From Halorubrum rutilum (lineage in GTDB: Archaea > Halobacteriota > Halobacteria > Halobacteriales > Haloferacaceae), in the NCBI RefSeq assembly GCF_024494565.1, contig NZ_JANHDN010000003.1, positions 372,001 through 436,000 on the forward strand: a stretch of DNA of 64,000 nt, written 5' to 3'. The notes under the pieces are model-generated. The model searched no databases and had not been told where the DNA came from. It worked only from the letters and a program-made list of their open reading frames with translations. This document shows positions 55,827-64,000 of this stretch, one piece after another; positions within the stretch are counted from its first letter, which is position 1; each line of letters starts with the position of its first letter. The position numbers and the translations under genes were made by a program.

Positions 55827-56144
55827 AACGCGGTGAACTATTCGCTTATTGGTAAAGGTTAGCTACATATTGGGGAATCCGATTGGGATAATATAATGTG
55901 TTAATATCACGTCTCGGTCCGGGCGCTTCGTTCCGGTCCGGGCGTCTGGTTCCGCTCAGAACGCCTCGTCTCGATCGGTCGGCAAAGCGTCGACCGAGAC
56001 CGGCCCGTCCGGAATCGACCCGATAAGGGGGCGACGACCCGGTCGAGTCGCGGGAGGGGGACGCGGCCGCGACCCTCGGATCGCGTCCCCGTCCCCGACC
56101 GCATCCAGTACGGTTTTGTCGGTCGGGCGTGCAGTACGGACAAC
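55827..56144. other. Gene-free 318-bp region between divergent genes
   Basis: No convincing gene is seen. The first 85 bp are AT-rich for this genome (TATTGGTAAAGG, ATAATATAATGTGTTAATATC) and hold possible TATA boxes for the HTH gene. The rest contains an imperfect direct repeat near 55912-55940 (CGGTCCGGGCG units). Confidence 0.5.
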
Positions 56145-56870
56145 GTGAAGGGACAGGACTGGTACCAGGCCGACGAGGTCGCGGAGGAGTACGAGGACGT
56201 CCGATTCTCGGGCGGCGGAGAGCTCATCGATCGGCGCGAGAAGGAGGCGGTCCTCTCGGCGCTCGGGCCGATCGAGGAGGGACACCGCGTGCTGGAAGTC
56301 GCCTGCGGCACCGGTCGGTTCACCACCATGTTGGCGGACCAGGGCGCCGACATCGTCGGGCTCGACATCTCCCGGGAGATGCTCGAACAGGGCCGCGAGA
56401 AGGCGGCCGAGGCGGGGCTGTCCGACACCGTCGAGTTCGTGCGCGGCGACGCCTCCCGGCTCCCGTTCCCGGACGACCACTTCGACACGGTGGTCGCGAT
56501 GCGCTTCTTCCACCTGATGGACGACCCGGTCCCGTTCGCCCGCGAGCTGCGCCGCGTCAGCGCGAACCGGGTGTTCTTCGACACGTTCAACAGCCGCAGC
56601 CTCCGGACGCTGTACACCTGGCTGCTCCCGATGGGCTCCCGGCTCTACTCCGAGCGGCAGGTCGTCGACATGCTGCGCGCGGCGGACCTCACCCTCGCCG
56701 GCGAGGAGCACGACTTCGTCCTGCCGTACGGCTTCTACCGCGAGCTCCCCGGTCCCGTCGCGAAGCCCTTCCGCGTCCTCGACGAGCTCGTCGGCGACAC
56801 GGTTCCGGGCGACTACGTCGCCTCCGTCTCCTACTGGGACGCCCGCGTCCCGGCCGACGGCGACGACTGA
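56145..56870 (+). CDS. Class I SAM-dependent methyltransferase
   Basis: 241 residues from GTG 56145. SAM-binding motif I is RVLEVACGTGRFTTMLAD, followed by GLDISREMLEQGREKA and VRGDASRLPFPDDHFDTVV. It resembles UbiE/Methyltransf-11 enzymes. The acceptor is unknown; a quinone or lipid substrate is possible but unsupported. Confidence 0.9.
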   Translation: MKGQDWYQADEVAEEYEDVRFSGGGELIDRREKEAVLSALGPIEEGHRVLEVACGTGRFTTMLADQGADIVGLDISREMLEQGREKAAEAGLSDTVEFVRGDASRLPFPDDHFDTVVAMRFFHLMDDPVPFARELRRVSANRVFFDTFNSRSLRTLYTWLLPMGSRLYSERQVVDMLRAADLTLAGEEHDFVLPYGFYRELPGPVAKPFRVLDELVGDTVPGDYVASVSYWDARVPADGDD

Positions 56871-56919
56871 GCGACCGCCGGCGCCTCGGGCACCTCCGAT
56901 TCGGACGCGCCCGCGCGCC

Positions 56920-57297
56920 TCAGTACGTGTGGACGACCTCGCCGCACCGCAGGCACTCGATCGTGTCGCTCCGGAACAGCCGCTCCTTCTTCTCCGTCGG
57001 GCCGTTACACTCCGGACAGACGCCGAGGTTCCGCCCGTCGGCGACGCGGGCCGAGAGGTCGAGGAACCGGCCCTCCAGCTTCTCGATCTGTTCGGACTGC
57101 TCCTCGACCACGGACTCCAGCTCCTCGATGGTCTCCTCGCGCTCCTCCAGCGCCGACGAGAGCTCCTCCACGCGGTCCTCGTACGCGTCGAGCGCCTCCA
57201 TGTCGAGCGCCGTCGCCTCCGTCTCGGTCTCGCGCTCCGTCGTTTCCTCGGTCTCGTCCGTCGTTTCGGTCTCCGTCTCGGTCTCTTCGTTCGCCAT
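56920..57297 (-). CDS. Zinc-ribbon coiled-coil protein
   Basis: 125 residues from the ATG complementary to 57295-57297. A Glu/Thr-rich head (ETETETETTDETEETTE) is followed by a coiled coil (about 45-85) and a C-terminal zinc ribbon (GVCPECNGPTEKKE, IECLRCGEVVHTY). It may bind nucleic acid or protein; the layout is common in haloarchaea. Divergent from the archaerhodopsin gene. Confidence 0.85.
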   Translation of the reverse strand: MANEETETETETTDETEETTERETETEATALDMEALDAYEDRVEELSSALEEREETIEELESVVEEQSEQIEKLEGRFLDLSARVADGRNLGVCPECNGPTEKKERLFRSDTIECLRCGEVVHTY

Positions 57298-57491
57298 ACG
57301 GGCACTACGAACGCCAGGATGGTTTAGTTTCGGGTCACCAGTAAGGCACCGACCCCCCACCTGACGAGCGATCGACCCGAAACCCGCGCCGTACCGGGCC
57401 ATCGAGCGCCGATCCCGCGTCTCGAACGCCGTCTCCGGGATCCGACCCGGGCCGGGAGTCGGCGGGTCGCCGCCGCGACGCGCGAGGCCAT

Positions 57492-57506
57492 ACCTTACTA
57501 TGCTGT
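57492..57506 (+). promoter_or_regulatory. Candidate Bat-type upstream activating site for archaerhodopsin
   Basis: ACCTTACTA begins at 57492 and agrees with the left half of the bop-regulon consensus ACCcnACTAgTTnGG described in Halobacterium; the right half fits poorly. Its place about 20 nt before the TATA-like box is suitable. Confidence 0.4.
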
Positions 57507-57514
57507 GTCGAAGT

Positions 57515-57528
57515 TGAATATACTATAC
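57515..57528 (+). promoter_or_regulatory. TATA box of archaerhodopsin gene
   Basis: TGAATATACTATACC lies 20-33 nt before ATG 57548, so transcription should start at or next to the start codon. Confidence 0.55.
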
Positions 57529-57547
57529 CACAAACACAGATTTGCGT

Positions 57548-58324
57548 ATGGATCCGACAGTACTACAGGCAGGGTTCGACGTCCTCGGGGACGGTCGGCC
57601 CGAAACGCTGTGGCTGGGTATCGGGACGCTATTCATGCTTATCGGGACCTTCTATTTCATCGTCAAGGGCTGGGGGGTCACCGATAAGGACGCTCGCGAG
57701 TACTACGCGATCACGATCCTCGTGCCGGGCATCGCGTCGGCCGCGTACCTGTCGATGTTCTTCGGCGTCGGGCTGACCGAGGTCGAAGTCGTCGGCCGCG
57801 GCACGCTCGAAATCTACTACGCCCGGTACGCCGACTGGCTGTTCACCACGCCGCTGCTCCTGCTCGACCTCGCGCTGCTCGCGAAGGTCGACCGGGTCAG
57901 CATCGGCACGCTCATCGGCGTCGACGCGCTGATGATCGTCACCGGCCTCATCGGTGCGCTGTCGAAGACGATGCTCGCGCGGTACTCCTGGTGGCTGTTC
58001 AGCACGATCTGCATGATTATCGTGCTGTACTACCTCGCCACGAGCCTCCGCAGTGCGGCGAAGGCGCGCGGGCCCGAGGTCGCGAGTACGTTCAACACGC
58101 TGACCGCGTTGGTCCTCGTCCTCTGGACGGCCTACCCGATCCTGTGGATCGTCGGCACCGAGGGCGCCGGCGTCGTCGGCCTCGGCATCGAGACCCTCCT
58201 GTTCATGGTTCTCGACGTGACGGCCAAGGTTGGCTTCGGGTTCGTCCTCCTGCGCAGCCGCGCCATCATGGGCGACGCCGAGGCGCCGGAGCCGTCCGCC
58301 GGCGAGGCGTCGGCCGCCGACTAA
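57548..58324 (+). CDS. aop: Archaerhodopsin, light-driven proton pump
   Basis: 258 residues from ATG 57548 ([10 protein letters not shown]). Seven membrane helices. The proton acceptor Asp96 and donor Asp107 lie in [20 protein letters not shown], equivalent to bacteriorhodopsin Asp85 and Asp96. The retinal Schiff-base Lys227 and Asp223 lie in [11 protein letters not shown]; Glu205 and Glu215 match the proton-release pair. The first six residues are probably removed, leaving Gln7. Sequence is close to archaerhodopsins of Halorubrum, and that sets the likely genus. Confidence 0.97.
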   Translation: MDPTVLQAGFDVLGDGRPETLWLGIGTLFMLIGTFYFIVKGWGVTDKDAREYYAITILVPGIASAAYLSMFFGVGLTEVEVVGRGTLEIYYARYADWLFTTPLLLLDLALLAKVDRVSIGTLIGVDALMIVTGLIGALSKTMLARYSWWLFSTICMIIVLYYLATSLRSAAKARGPEVASTFNTLTALVLVLWTAYPILWIVGTEGAGVVGLGIETLLFMVLDVTAKVGFGFVLLRSRAIMGDAEAPEPSAGEASAAD

Positions 58325-58365
58325 GCGCTCCCGACCTCTCGCGTCGGCTGTCGAATAGCGGTTCA

Positions 58366-58371
58366 TTTTTT
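58366..58371 (+). terminator. T-tract after archaerhodopsin
   Basis: TTTTTT follows the archaerhodopsin stop by 41 nt, as in archaeal intrinsic termination. It also lies about 20 nt before the next ATG and could be part of a promoter instead. Confidence 0.4.
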
Positions 58372-58388
58372 ACACTCATACACAATAC

Positions 58389-58613
58389 ATGTCCAACGAA
58401 CCAACCGAAACCGTCGCCGTACTGAACATCACGTCGGTCATCGGGATCGTCGTCTGTTTCGCCGCCGCCGCCGCCGCGCTGTTCGCGCTGCCGACGCTGG
58501 AACGTCAGGGGATCAGCTTCGAAACCGCGTTCTGGATGGTCTCGGCGGTCGAACTGGTCACGGTGCTCGGGATCATCTACTTCATTCTTAACCTCCACGA
58601 GGAGCGCGGGTAG
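58389..58613 (+). CDS. Small two-helix membrane protein after archaerhodopsin
   Basis: 74 residues with two membrane helices (about 9-33 and 45-68) joined by TLERQGISFETAF, and a short charged end (NLHEERG). It is on the same strand 64 nt after archaerhodopsin. No family is recognised. It may modify or assemble the rhodopsin, or belong to an unrelated small membrane-protein family. Confidence 0.7.
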   Translation: MSNEPTETVAVLNITSVIGIVVCFAAAAAALFALPTLERQGISFETAFWMVSAVELVTVLGIIYFILNLHEERG

Positions 58614-58646
58614 GTAGATCTCGGATCGCCGCCGTCGGCTCCCCGC

Positions 58647-60725
58647 TCAGTCCTGCGGCGTCGCCGTCCGCTCGCCGGGCTCGTCGACCGAGGGCGCGGT
58701 CTCGGCGAGCGCGCGCTCGAAGTGGTCGACGTCGACCGCGATCGCCTCGCTCGGCCCGTCGGCGCCGCCGCTTTCGTCGACGATCGTCTCCTCGATGGCG
58801 AGCATCGCGGCCTCGCGGACCAGGGCGGCGAGGTCGCCGCCGCTGTACCCCGCGGTCCGCGCCGCCAGCGCGTCGAGGTCGACCGCGGCGGTCGTCGGCG
58901 TGTTCCGGGTGTGAATCGCGAGGATCTCGCGGCGCGCCGCCTCGTCGGGTAAGGGAGTCTCGACGGCCTTCTCGATCCGTCCCGGCCGCAGGAGCGCCTC
59001 GTCGATCGAATCGGGGCGGTTGGTCGCCGCGACGACGACGACGTCCGTCAGGGGTTCGAGCCCGTCGAGCTCCGTCAGCAGCTGGGAGACGACGCGCTCG
59101 CCGGCGCCGGTGTCGTCGCCGCGCCGCTTCGGGGAGATGGCGTCGACCTCGTCGAAGAAGACGACCGCCGGCGCGTTCTCCCGCGCCGTCGCGAACAGGT
59201 CGCGCACCGCCTGCTCGCTCGCCCCGACGTACCGGTTCAGCAGCTCCGGCCCGTTCACCGAGATGAAGTTCGCGTCGCTGAGGCTGGCGGCGGCCCGCGC
59301 GAGCAGCGTCTTGCCGGTGCCGGGCGGCCCGTACAGCAGCACGCCGGAGGGCGGCTCGATGCCGGCGCGCTCGAAGCGGTCGGCGTACTCCAGCGGCCAG
59401 TACACCGCGCGGACGATCTCGCGTTTCGCGGCCTCCAGCCCGCCGACCTCGTCCCACGAGACCGACGGGACGTCGACGGCGACGTCCCGGAGTCCCCCGG
59501 GCTCGATCGACTCCATCGCGGCGTCGAGGTCGGCCTGCCGGACCGCGGTCCGGCCGTCGCGGCGCACCGCCCGCTCCAGCGCGGCGTCGACGAGCACCGC
59601 GACGTCGGCGAGGACGAACCCGTTGATCCGGGCCGCCGTCGCCGCGAAGTCGACGTCCATCGCGAGCGGGACGTCGCGGGCGACGCTCTCGAGCGCCGCC
59701 TCCCGGTCCGCGACGCTCAGCGGGGCGAGCTCGACCTCGCGGTCGAACCGCCCGCCGCGCCGCAGCGACTCGGGGACGCGCTCGGCGTCCGTGGTCACGC
59801 CGACGACGACCGTCCCGTCCCCGTCCCGCAGCTCGTCGAGCGTCTCGCGGAGGCGGTCGCCGAGCGTCGCGGCAGCGCCGTCGTCGCCGAGGACCTCCAG
59901 GTCGTCGAGGAGGACCACCGCCCGGTCGGCGTCGCTCGCGGCGTCGACGACGCGGTCGAGCCGCCGGTCGCGGTCGCCCGCGCCCTCGCCGCGGAGCCGC
60001 GCGGCCGAGGCCCTGACGAGGGTCGCGTCGACCGCGGCCGCGACCCCCTCGACGAGCGTCGTCTTCCCGGCCCCGCGCGGCCCTTCGAGCAGGAGCCCGA
60101 GCGTCGTCGGCCGGCCGGCCGCCGCGAACGACTCGCGCCCGTCGAGCCGGGTCGCGGTCGCCTCGCGGAGCTCCCGGAACGTCGCCGCGGGGACGACGTC
60201 GCCCGCGTCGGGGAGGTCGGGATCGTCGACGACCGCCGCCGTCCCCTCGTCGGTCGTCACGTCGATCTCGGTCTCCTCGCCGACGATCCCGGGCGAGGAC
60301 GGCGTCACCTCTCCGACGACGAACGTCAGCGTCAGCGCGCCGCCGAGCAGCGTCGCCTCGACCTCGTCGCCGACGGAGACGGCCGTCCCGCCCAGTCGAC
60401 GCCGCAGGGCCGCCGCCGCGCGGGTGAGGTCCATCGACTCGTCGAGGCGAAGGGTGACCGTCGCGGCGGGCGCGGCGTCGACCGGTTCGACCGTCACCGT
60501 GTCGCCGACGTCGACCTCGGCGTTCCGGCGGATCGGCTCGGGGAGGCAGGCCCCGCCGGGGCCGTCGTCGACGCGCGCCGCGACCGCGGCGGTGGTCCGA
60601 CCGCCGCGGACGCTCACGGTCTCGCCGGGCTCGACGCCGAGGTCCGAGAGCACCGACGCGGAGAGGCCGACGCGACGGTCGCCGACCGACGCGGGGGCGT
60701 CCGCGACCGGCAGTCGAACGCTCAT
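58647..60725 (-). CDS. CDC48/VAT-like AAA+ ATPase with diverged first ATPase domain
   Basis: 692 residues from the ATG complementary to 60723-60725; another Met three codons upstream is possible. A double-psi barrel N-domain (1-80) and a second small domain (about 85-165) precede two AAA modules. D1 has Walker A GPRGAGKT (215-222) but Walker B VVLLDDLE with Asp for Glu. D2 is canonical: GPPGTGKT (466-473), FFDEVDAIS, TNRPDSIDEALLRPGR. It probably unfolds proteins; D1 may bind but hydrolyse ATP poorly. Confidence 0.9.
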   Translation of the reverse strand: MSVRLPVADAPASVGDRRVGLSASVLSDLGVEPGETVSVRGGRTTAAVAARVDDGPGGACLPEPIRRNAEVDVGDTVTVEPVDAAPAATVTLRLDESMDLTRAAAALRRRLGGTAVSVGDEVEATLLGGALTLTFVVGEVTPSSPGIVGEETEIDVTTDEGTAAVVDDPDLPDAGDVVPAATFRELREATATRLDGRESFAAAGRPTTLGLLLEGPRGAGKTTLVEGVAAAVDATLVRASAARLRGEGAGDRDRRLDRVVDAASDADRAVVLLDDLEVLGDDGAAATLGDRLRETLDELRDGDGTVVVGVTTDAERVPESLRRGGRFDREVELAPLSVADREAALESVARDVPLAMDVDFAATAARINGFVLADVAVLVDAALERAVRRDGRTAVRQADLDAAMESIEPGGLRDVAVDVPSVSWDEVGGLEAAKREIVRAVYWPLEYADRFERAGIEPPSGVLLYGPPGTGKTLLARAAASLSDANFISVNGPELLNRYVGASEQAVRDLFATARENAPAVVFFDEVDAISPKRRGDDTGAGERVVSQLLTELDGLEPLTDVVVVAATNRPDSIDEALLRPGRIEKAVETPLPDEAARREILAIHTRNTPTTAAVDLDALAARTAGYSGGDLAALVREAAMLAIEETIVDESGGADGPSEAIAVDVDHFERALAETAPSVDEPGERTATPQD

Positions 60726-60939
60726 GTGCGGCATGGTCGGTGGGGGCTCCGGTCCGCGGCGACGCTCGTCGACTCCATGCGATCGCGTACGCGCGGCTCG
60801 CACATAGAAGCCACGACGATTCGCGCGAGGCGCGGCGACCGCGGGTCGCGGACCGCCGCCGACGGCAGCGGCGGCAGCGTTCGCCCCGCCGCGGTCGCCT
60901 CCCCGCGCCGTCGGTCCCGGTTCTCGATTTCCCCAGACC

Positions 60940-61356
60940 TCAGACGGATTCCTCGACGACCTCGCCGACCGCGAAGTTTGACTTGACCTCCGTGACCTCG
61001 ATCTTCACCCGTTCGCCGACCTCCGTGTCGGGGACGATGATCACGTAGCCGCGCTCGACGCGGGCGATCCCGTCGCCCTGCTTGCCCAGATCCTCGATCT
61101 CGACGTACCGCATCTCGCCCGGCTCGACCGGGGGCTGCGGCCCGTCGTCGGCGCGAGAGGCGGAGACGTCGGCGCCCCCGCCGGTCTCGTCGTCGACCTT
61201 GGCCCCCGACCGGGAGACGAGCGCGACCCGATACGTCTCGCCGGGCTCCAGCGATCCGGTCTCGATCTCGCGGCGCGGGACGTCGACGACGTACTCGCCG
61301 TCGACCTCGCGGACGTCGGCGCTGAACAGACAGAGGAGCTTCTCTGAGATCTCCAT
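60940..61356 (-). CDS. TRAM-domain protein
   Basis: 138 residues from the ATG complementary to 61354-61356 (MEISEKLLCLFSADV). The C-terminal TRAM domain (YVEIEDLGKQGDGIARVERG, VPDTEVGERVKIEVTEVK) is an OB-type RNA-binding fold. Archaeal stand-alone TRAM proteins act as RNA chaperones; an N-terminal extension of about 70 residues with its own beta strands is present. Confidence 0.9.
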   Translation of the reverse strand: MEISEKLLCLFSADVREVDGEYVVDVPRREIETGSLEPGETYRVALVSRSGAKVDDETGGGADVSASRADDGPQPPVEPGEMRYVEIEDLGKQGDGIARVERGYVIIVPDTEVGERVKIEVTEVKSNFAVGEVVEESV

Positions 61357-61448
61357 AGTAGACTCCACCCGTACGTGGCGACGGACCAGTATAGTTGTAC
61401 CGCCGCCGGTGGGCAACGCCTTTCTCTCGGCCCGCCGAACCGGCGCCC

Positions 61449-62360
61449 ATGAGCGACATCGACTTCCGCTACGGCGCCGTCTCGCCCCCGATCGTGACCC
61501 CCTTCGACGCCGACGGGGACGTCGACGCCGAGGCGCTGGCGAGCCACGTCTCGACCCTCGTCGACGCCGGCCTCGACGGGATGGTCCCCTGCGGGACCAC
61601 CGGCGAGTTCGCCAGCCTCACCGACGCGGAGCGCCGGACCGTCGTCGAGACGGTGGTCGAGGCGGCCGACGGAGACGTCCCGGTGATCGCGGGCGCGGCG
61701 GACACGACCGTCTCCGGCGCCCTCGACCGGCTCCGCGCCGCCGACGCCGCCGGCGCGGACGCGGGGCTGATCACGCTCCCGTACTACCACACCTCGACGG
61801 CGCCGGCGGGCCAGCGGGCGTTCCTCGACGCGGTCGCCGACGGGACGCCCCTGCCGCTGTTCCTCTACGACATCCCGTCGACGGTCGGCGAGCCGATAGA
61901 CCCCGACGTCCTCGCCGCGGTCGCCGAGCGCGAGTCGGTCGTCGGGCTGAAGGACACCAGCGGGGATATCTCCGCGGTGGACGCGGCCGTCGACCGGACC
62001 CCCGACGAGTTCACCGTCGTCCAGGGCGTCGACGCCCTGCTGTATCCGAGCGCGTCGCTCGGCGTCGACGGCGGGATCAACGCCCTCTCGCAGGTGATCC
62101 CGGAGGCCTTCGTCGCCCTCGGCGAGGCGCTCCGCGCCGGCGACGACGAGCGCGCGCTGACGCTCCACCGCCGGGCGATCGCCCCCCTCTTCGAGCGGTG
62201 CGGGGACCACGGGTTCGCGCCCGCGACGAAGGTCGCGGCCGCGCACCGCGGGTTCGTCCCGGATCCGAGGGTCCGGCCGCCGCTCACGCTCCCCGACGAG
62301 GCGGCGCGCGAGGCGATCGCCGCCGACGTCGACGCGGCGCTCGACGTCGTTCGGGAATAA
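61449..62360 (+). CDS. DapA-family aldolase/synthase (not the lysine enzyme)
   Basis: 303 residues from ATG 61449. TIM-barrel lyase with the Schiff-base Lys in VVGLKDTSGD, substrate Tyr in FLYDIPSTVG and GTTGEF. It is a paralogue of the operon dapA in this window; family members include 2-keto-3-deoxy-sugar-acid aldolases and N-acetylneuraminate lyases. The substrate is not clear from sequence. Confidence 0.85.
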   Translation: MSDIDFRYGAVSPPIVTPFDADGDVDAEALASHVSTLVDAGLDGMVPCGTTGEFASLTDAERRTVVETVVEAADGDVPVIAGAADTTVSGALDRLRAADAAGADAGLITLPYYHTSTAPAGQRAFLDAVADGTPLPLFLYDIPSTVGEPIDPDVLAAVAERESVVGLKDTSGDISAVDAAVDRTPDEFTVVQGVDALLYPSASLGVDGGINALSQVIPEAFVALGEALRAGDDERALTLHRRAIAPLFERCGDHGFAPATKVAAAHRGFVPDPRVRPPLTLPDEAAREAIAADVDAALDVVRE

Positions 62361-62378
62361 GCGGGCGCAGTCCCGCGA

Positions 62379-63155
62379 TCAGTCCCCGTCGACCGGCGTC
62401 CCGTCGGCCTCCTTCGGCCCCTCCGAGTCGAAGACGACGACGTCGCCGTCGGCGCGCTCGCTCGCCGCCGGGTCGTAGCTGTCGCGGACCCCGATCGCCT
62501 CCGCCAGCTCGCGGACCGCGCGCTCCTTCAGCGACGCGGCCAGCGCCTCGGCGTCCTCGCGGGAGACCTCGCGGCCGAGCCCCTCGCACTCGTGGGCGCG
62601 GACGATCCCGGCCTCGTCGACCGCCTCGCCCATGGGCTGGCTCGTCCCCTCCAAGGCGACGCTGAACGGGTAGGTTCGGCAGATGAGCGGCCGGGCGTCG
62701 TGAACCGTACAGGCGCCCTCCCCGTCCGCCTCCTCGTAGAAGGTGCAGTCGCCGCAGTCGTCGGTCGCGAGCGCCCACTCGAACGTCTCGCCCGTTGGCT
62801 CGCCGTCGTCGCCCTCGGAGAGCCCGAACGGCATTGGGCGGGCAACGTCGCGCCAGTCGTACGACTCGCCGAACCGGTCCTCGGCCGCGGCGGCGACCTC
62901 GCGGACCTCGTCCGGGAAGACGGTGGCCGTGTGGGGCTCGCGGTCGGGTGCCTCGGACCCTTCGCCGTGACAATCGTCCTCACCGCCCTCGTCGACCCCT
63001 TCCCCCGCCGGCGCGCCGCCGGGCTCGTCAGGGGCGTAGCCGGTACAGCAGCCGCCGCAGCGCGTGCACTCGAAGCCGATCGCCTCGATCGCGTCGGCGA
63101 GGTCGTCGACGGCGAGGTCGCGGGCGCGCGAGAGCTCGGCTTCGAGCGGTTCCAT
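62379..63155 (-). CDS. YkgJ-type cysteine-cluster protein
   Basis: 258 residues. The family Cys cluster is visible: CTRCGGCC near residue 30, then TDDCGDCTFYE, GACTVHDARPLICRTYPF. These ligands could hold zinc or an iron-sulfur cluster. The N-terminal region carries an acidic insertion (GEGVDEGGEDDCHGEGSEA). Function is unknown. Confidence 0.88.
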   Translation of the reverse strand: MEPLEAELSRARDLAVDDLADAIEAIGFECTRCGGCCTGYAPDEPGGAPAGEGVDEGGEDDCHGEGSEAPDREPHTATVFPDEVREVAAAAEDRFGESYDWRDVARPMPFGLSEGDDGEPTGETFEWALATDDCGDCTFYEEADGEGACTVHDARPLICRTYPFSVALEGTSQPMGEAVDEAGIVRAHECEGLGREVSREDAEALAASLKERAVRELAEAIGVRDSYDPAASERADGDVVVFDSEGPKEADGTPVDGD

Positions 63156-63280
63156 GCGCGTCGCTTGCGGCGCGGTCGGGTTAACCTCGTCCCTTCGCGG
63201 GGCGGGCGGGAGGTCTCCGAGGGCCGCGAGCCGCCCGCCCGCCGAAGGAGCGAAGTGCGACCGCTCCCTATCGGACGGGC

Positions 63281-63727
63281 GTGAAGGAGTACGAGCGGAA
63301 GGGCCTCCTCGAACGGGTGAACCGCGAGGCCGCGACGGTGGGCGCGGACATCCCCGAGGAGATCGAGGTGCAGGGGGAGCCGATCGAGCTGCAGTCGTTC
63401 GTCTTCGAGATCAAGCGGCGCGACTCGATCCCCCCCGGCGAGCGCGACCGCGTCGAGCGCGCGAAGCGGAACCTCCGCCGGGAGCGGTTGGACCGGCTCG
63501 AACCGATCGAGGAGAACGAGGTGAGCTACGAGCGCGGCGAGGAGCTCGCGGCGTCGATCATCGGTATCGACCGCGCGCTCGACGCCTTGGAGGGCCTCAA
63601 CGCGCCCGACCCGGAGACCGAGGCGGAGCGGCAGGAGGCAGCCGACCAGAAGCGCTGGATGAGCTTCCTGAAGAAGGCCCTGGGCCGCGACGACGCCGGC
63701 GGGGCGAGCGGCCGCACGCGGTTCTGA
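63281..63727 (+). CDS. DUF5788-like small protein
   Basis: 148 residues from GTG 63281, mostly charged helices (ERDRVERAKRNLRRERLDRL) with a conserved-looking N-terminus (KEYERKGLLERVNREA). I recall this as haloarchaeal DUF5788. No catalytic motif is visible. Confidence 0.75.
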   Translation: MKEYERKGLLERVNREAATVGADIPEEIEVQGEPIELQSFVFEIKRRDSIPPGERDRVERAKRNLRRERLDRLEPIEENEVSYERGEELAASIIGIDRALDALEGLNAPDPETEAERQEAADQKRWMSFLKKALGRDDAGGASGRTRF

Positions 63728-63751
63728 CGGGACGGCGCTGACGGACGCGGC

Positions 63752-64000
63752 TCAGGGCGACTCGAACAGGAGCTGGTAGTCGTAGTACCGGCCCTCGTAG
63801 CGGATCCGCTCCGACCCGGACTCGGTCCATCCCGCGTCCTTGCGGACGTTGCCGTCGAGGTACGGGCGCTCCCGGAGCGTCCGGAGGACTTCCGCGTACC
63901 CGTCCGAGTACGGGTGCGACTCCTCGTACCCGCCGCGTCTGGCGGCCTCGATCACCGCCCGCGCGTCGGTCGAAAGGTCCTCGCTCTCGATCCGCGCGCC
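63752..64000 (-). CDS. Uncharacterised haloarchaeal protein, 5' end outside window
   Basis: The frame is open to base 64000, so the start lies beyond the window; GTG at 63955 is only internal. The visible C-terminal 83 residues include ARRGGYEESHPYSDGYAEVL and YEGRYYDYQLLFESP, rich in Tyr and Glu. I recognise no family. Confidence 0.6.
   Translation of the reverse strand, partial: GARIESEDLSTDARAVIEAARRGGYEESHPYSDGYAEVLRTLRERPYLDGNVRKDAGWTESGSERIRYEGRYYDYQLLFESP

Overview
This window is ordinary chromosomal DNA from a halophilic archaeon, very probably Halorubrum. Three things point there: very high GC with strongly acidic predicted proteins; archaeal and haloarchaeal marker genes (glycerol-1-phosphate dehydrogenase, halocyanin, aMBF1, Get3/ArsA-type ATPase, CDC48-like AAA ATPase, TRAM protein, DICT-domain protein); and an archaerhodopsin gene, a rhodopsin type characteristic of Halorubrum. 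I see no insertion sequence, prophage, CRISPR array, rRNA or tRNA gene. Coding density is high, with many 1-8 nt overlaps inside operons and many leaderless-type promoters (TATA-like box about 25 nt before the start codon).

Layout. 1-8.1 kb: the 3' part of a membrane histidine-kinase-like gene, a HAD hydrolase, then a respiratory bc-type cluster (membrane-anchored halocyanin, split cytochrome b, small haloarchaeal membrane proteins) with no Rieske gene beside it. 8.1-17.2 kb: degenerate NAD-kinase-like protein, M28 peptidase, DUF420 protein, glycerol-1-phosphate dehydrogenase (lipid stereochemistry), LysE exporter, DtxR-type regulator, DUF2103 protein, two membrane proteins and a Get3-like ATPase. 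17.7-25 kb: aroA, aMBF1, DICT protein, tpiA, dnaK-dnaJ, cupin. 25-32.6 kb: AMP-ligase-like fragment and a complete dpp/opp-type peptide ABC transporter operon. 32.8-39.5 kb: a NYN protein converging on a lysine operon, dapA-dapB-dapD-lysA-dapF-dapE (succinylase branch of the diaminopimelate pathway). 39.9-49.4 kb: HD protein, PUA protein, riboflavin-pathway reductase, coiled-coil protein, NCS2 permease, SppA-like protease, DUF373 protein, aroE, CopD-like protein, helix-hairpin-helix protein. 49.5-52.8 kb: pabB-pabA-pabC-like operon from chorismate. 53.3-64 kb: DUF7511-like mini-protein, hisF, glycosyltransferase, HTH protein, methyltransferase, zinc-ribbon protein, archaerhodopsin plus a small two-helix membrane protein, CDC48-like ATPase, TRAM protein, DapA-family aldolase, YkgJ-type protein, DUF5788-like protein, and a gene cut by the window end.

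Functional links: aroA and aroE feed chorismate to the pab operon; the lysine operon is complete from aspartate semialdehyde apart from the aminotransferase step; the bc cluster and archaerhodopsin both build proton-motive force.

The most interesting unexplained structure is an intergenic element of about 270 nt present twice, at 17379-17690 (+) and 52827-53185 (-). Each copy has a TATA-like box 24-25 nt before a conserved start motif, three hairpins whose paired bases differ between copies but still pair, an invariant pyrimidine-rich block, and a TTTATA end. The two copies are out of frame with each other, so the element looks like a structured RNA or DNA family rather than a protein gene.
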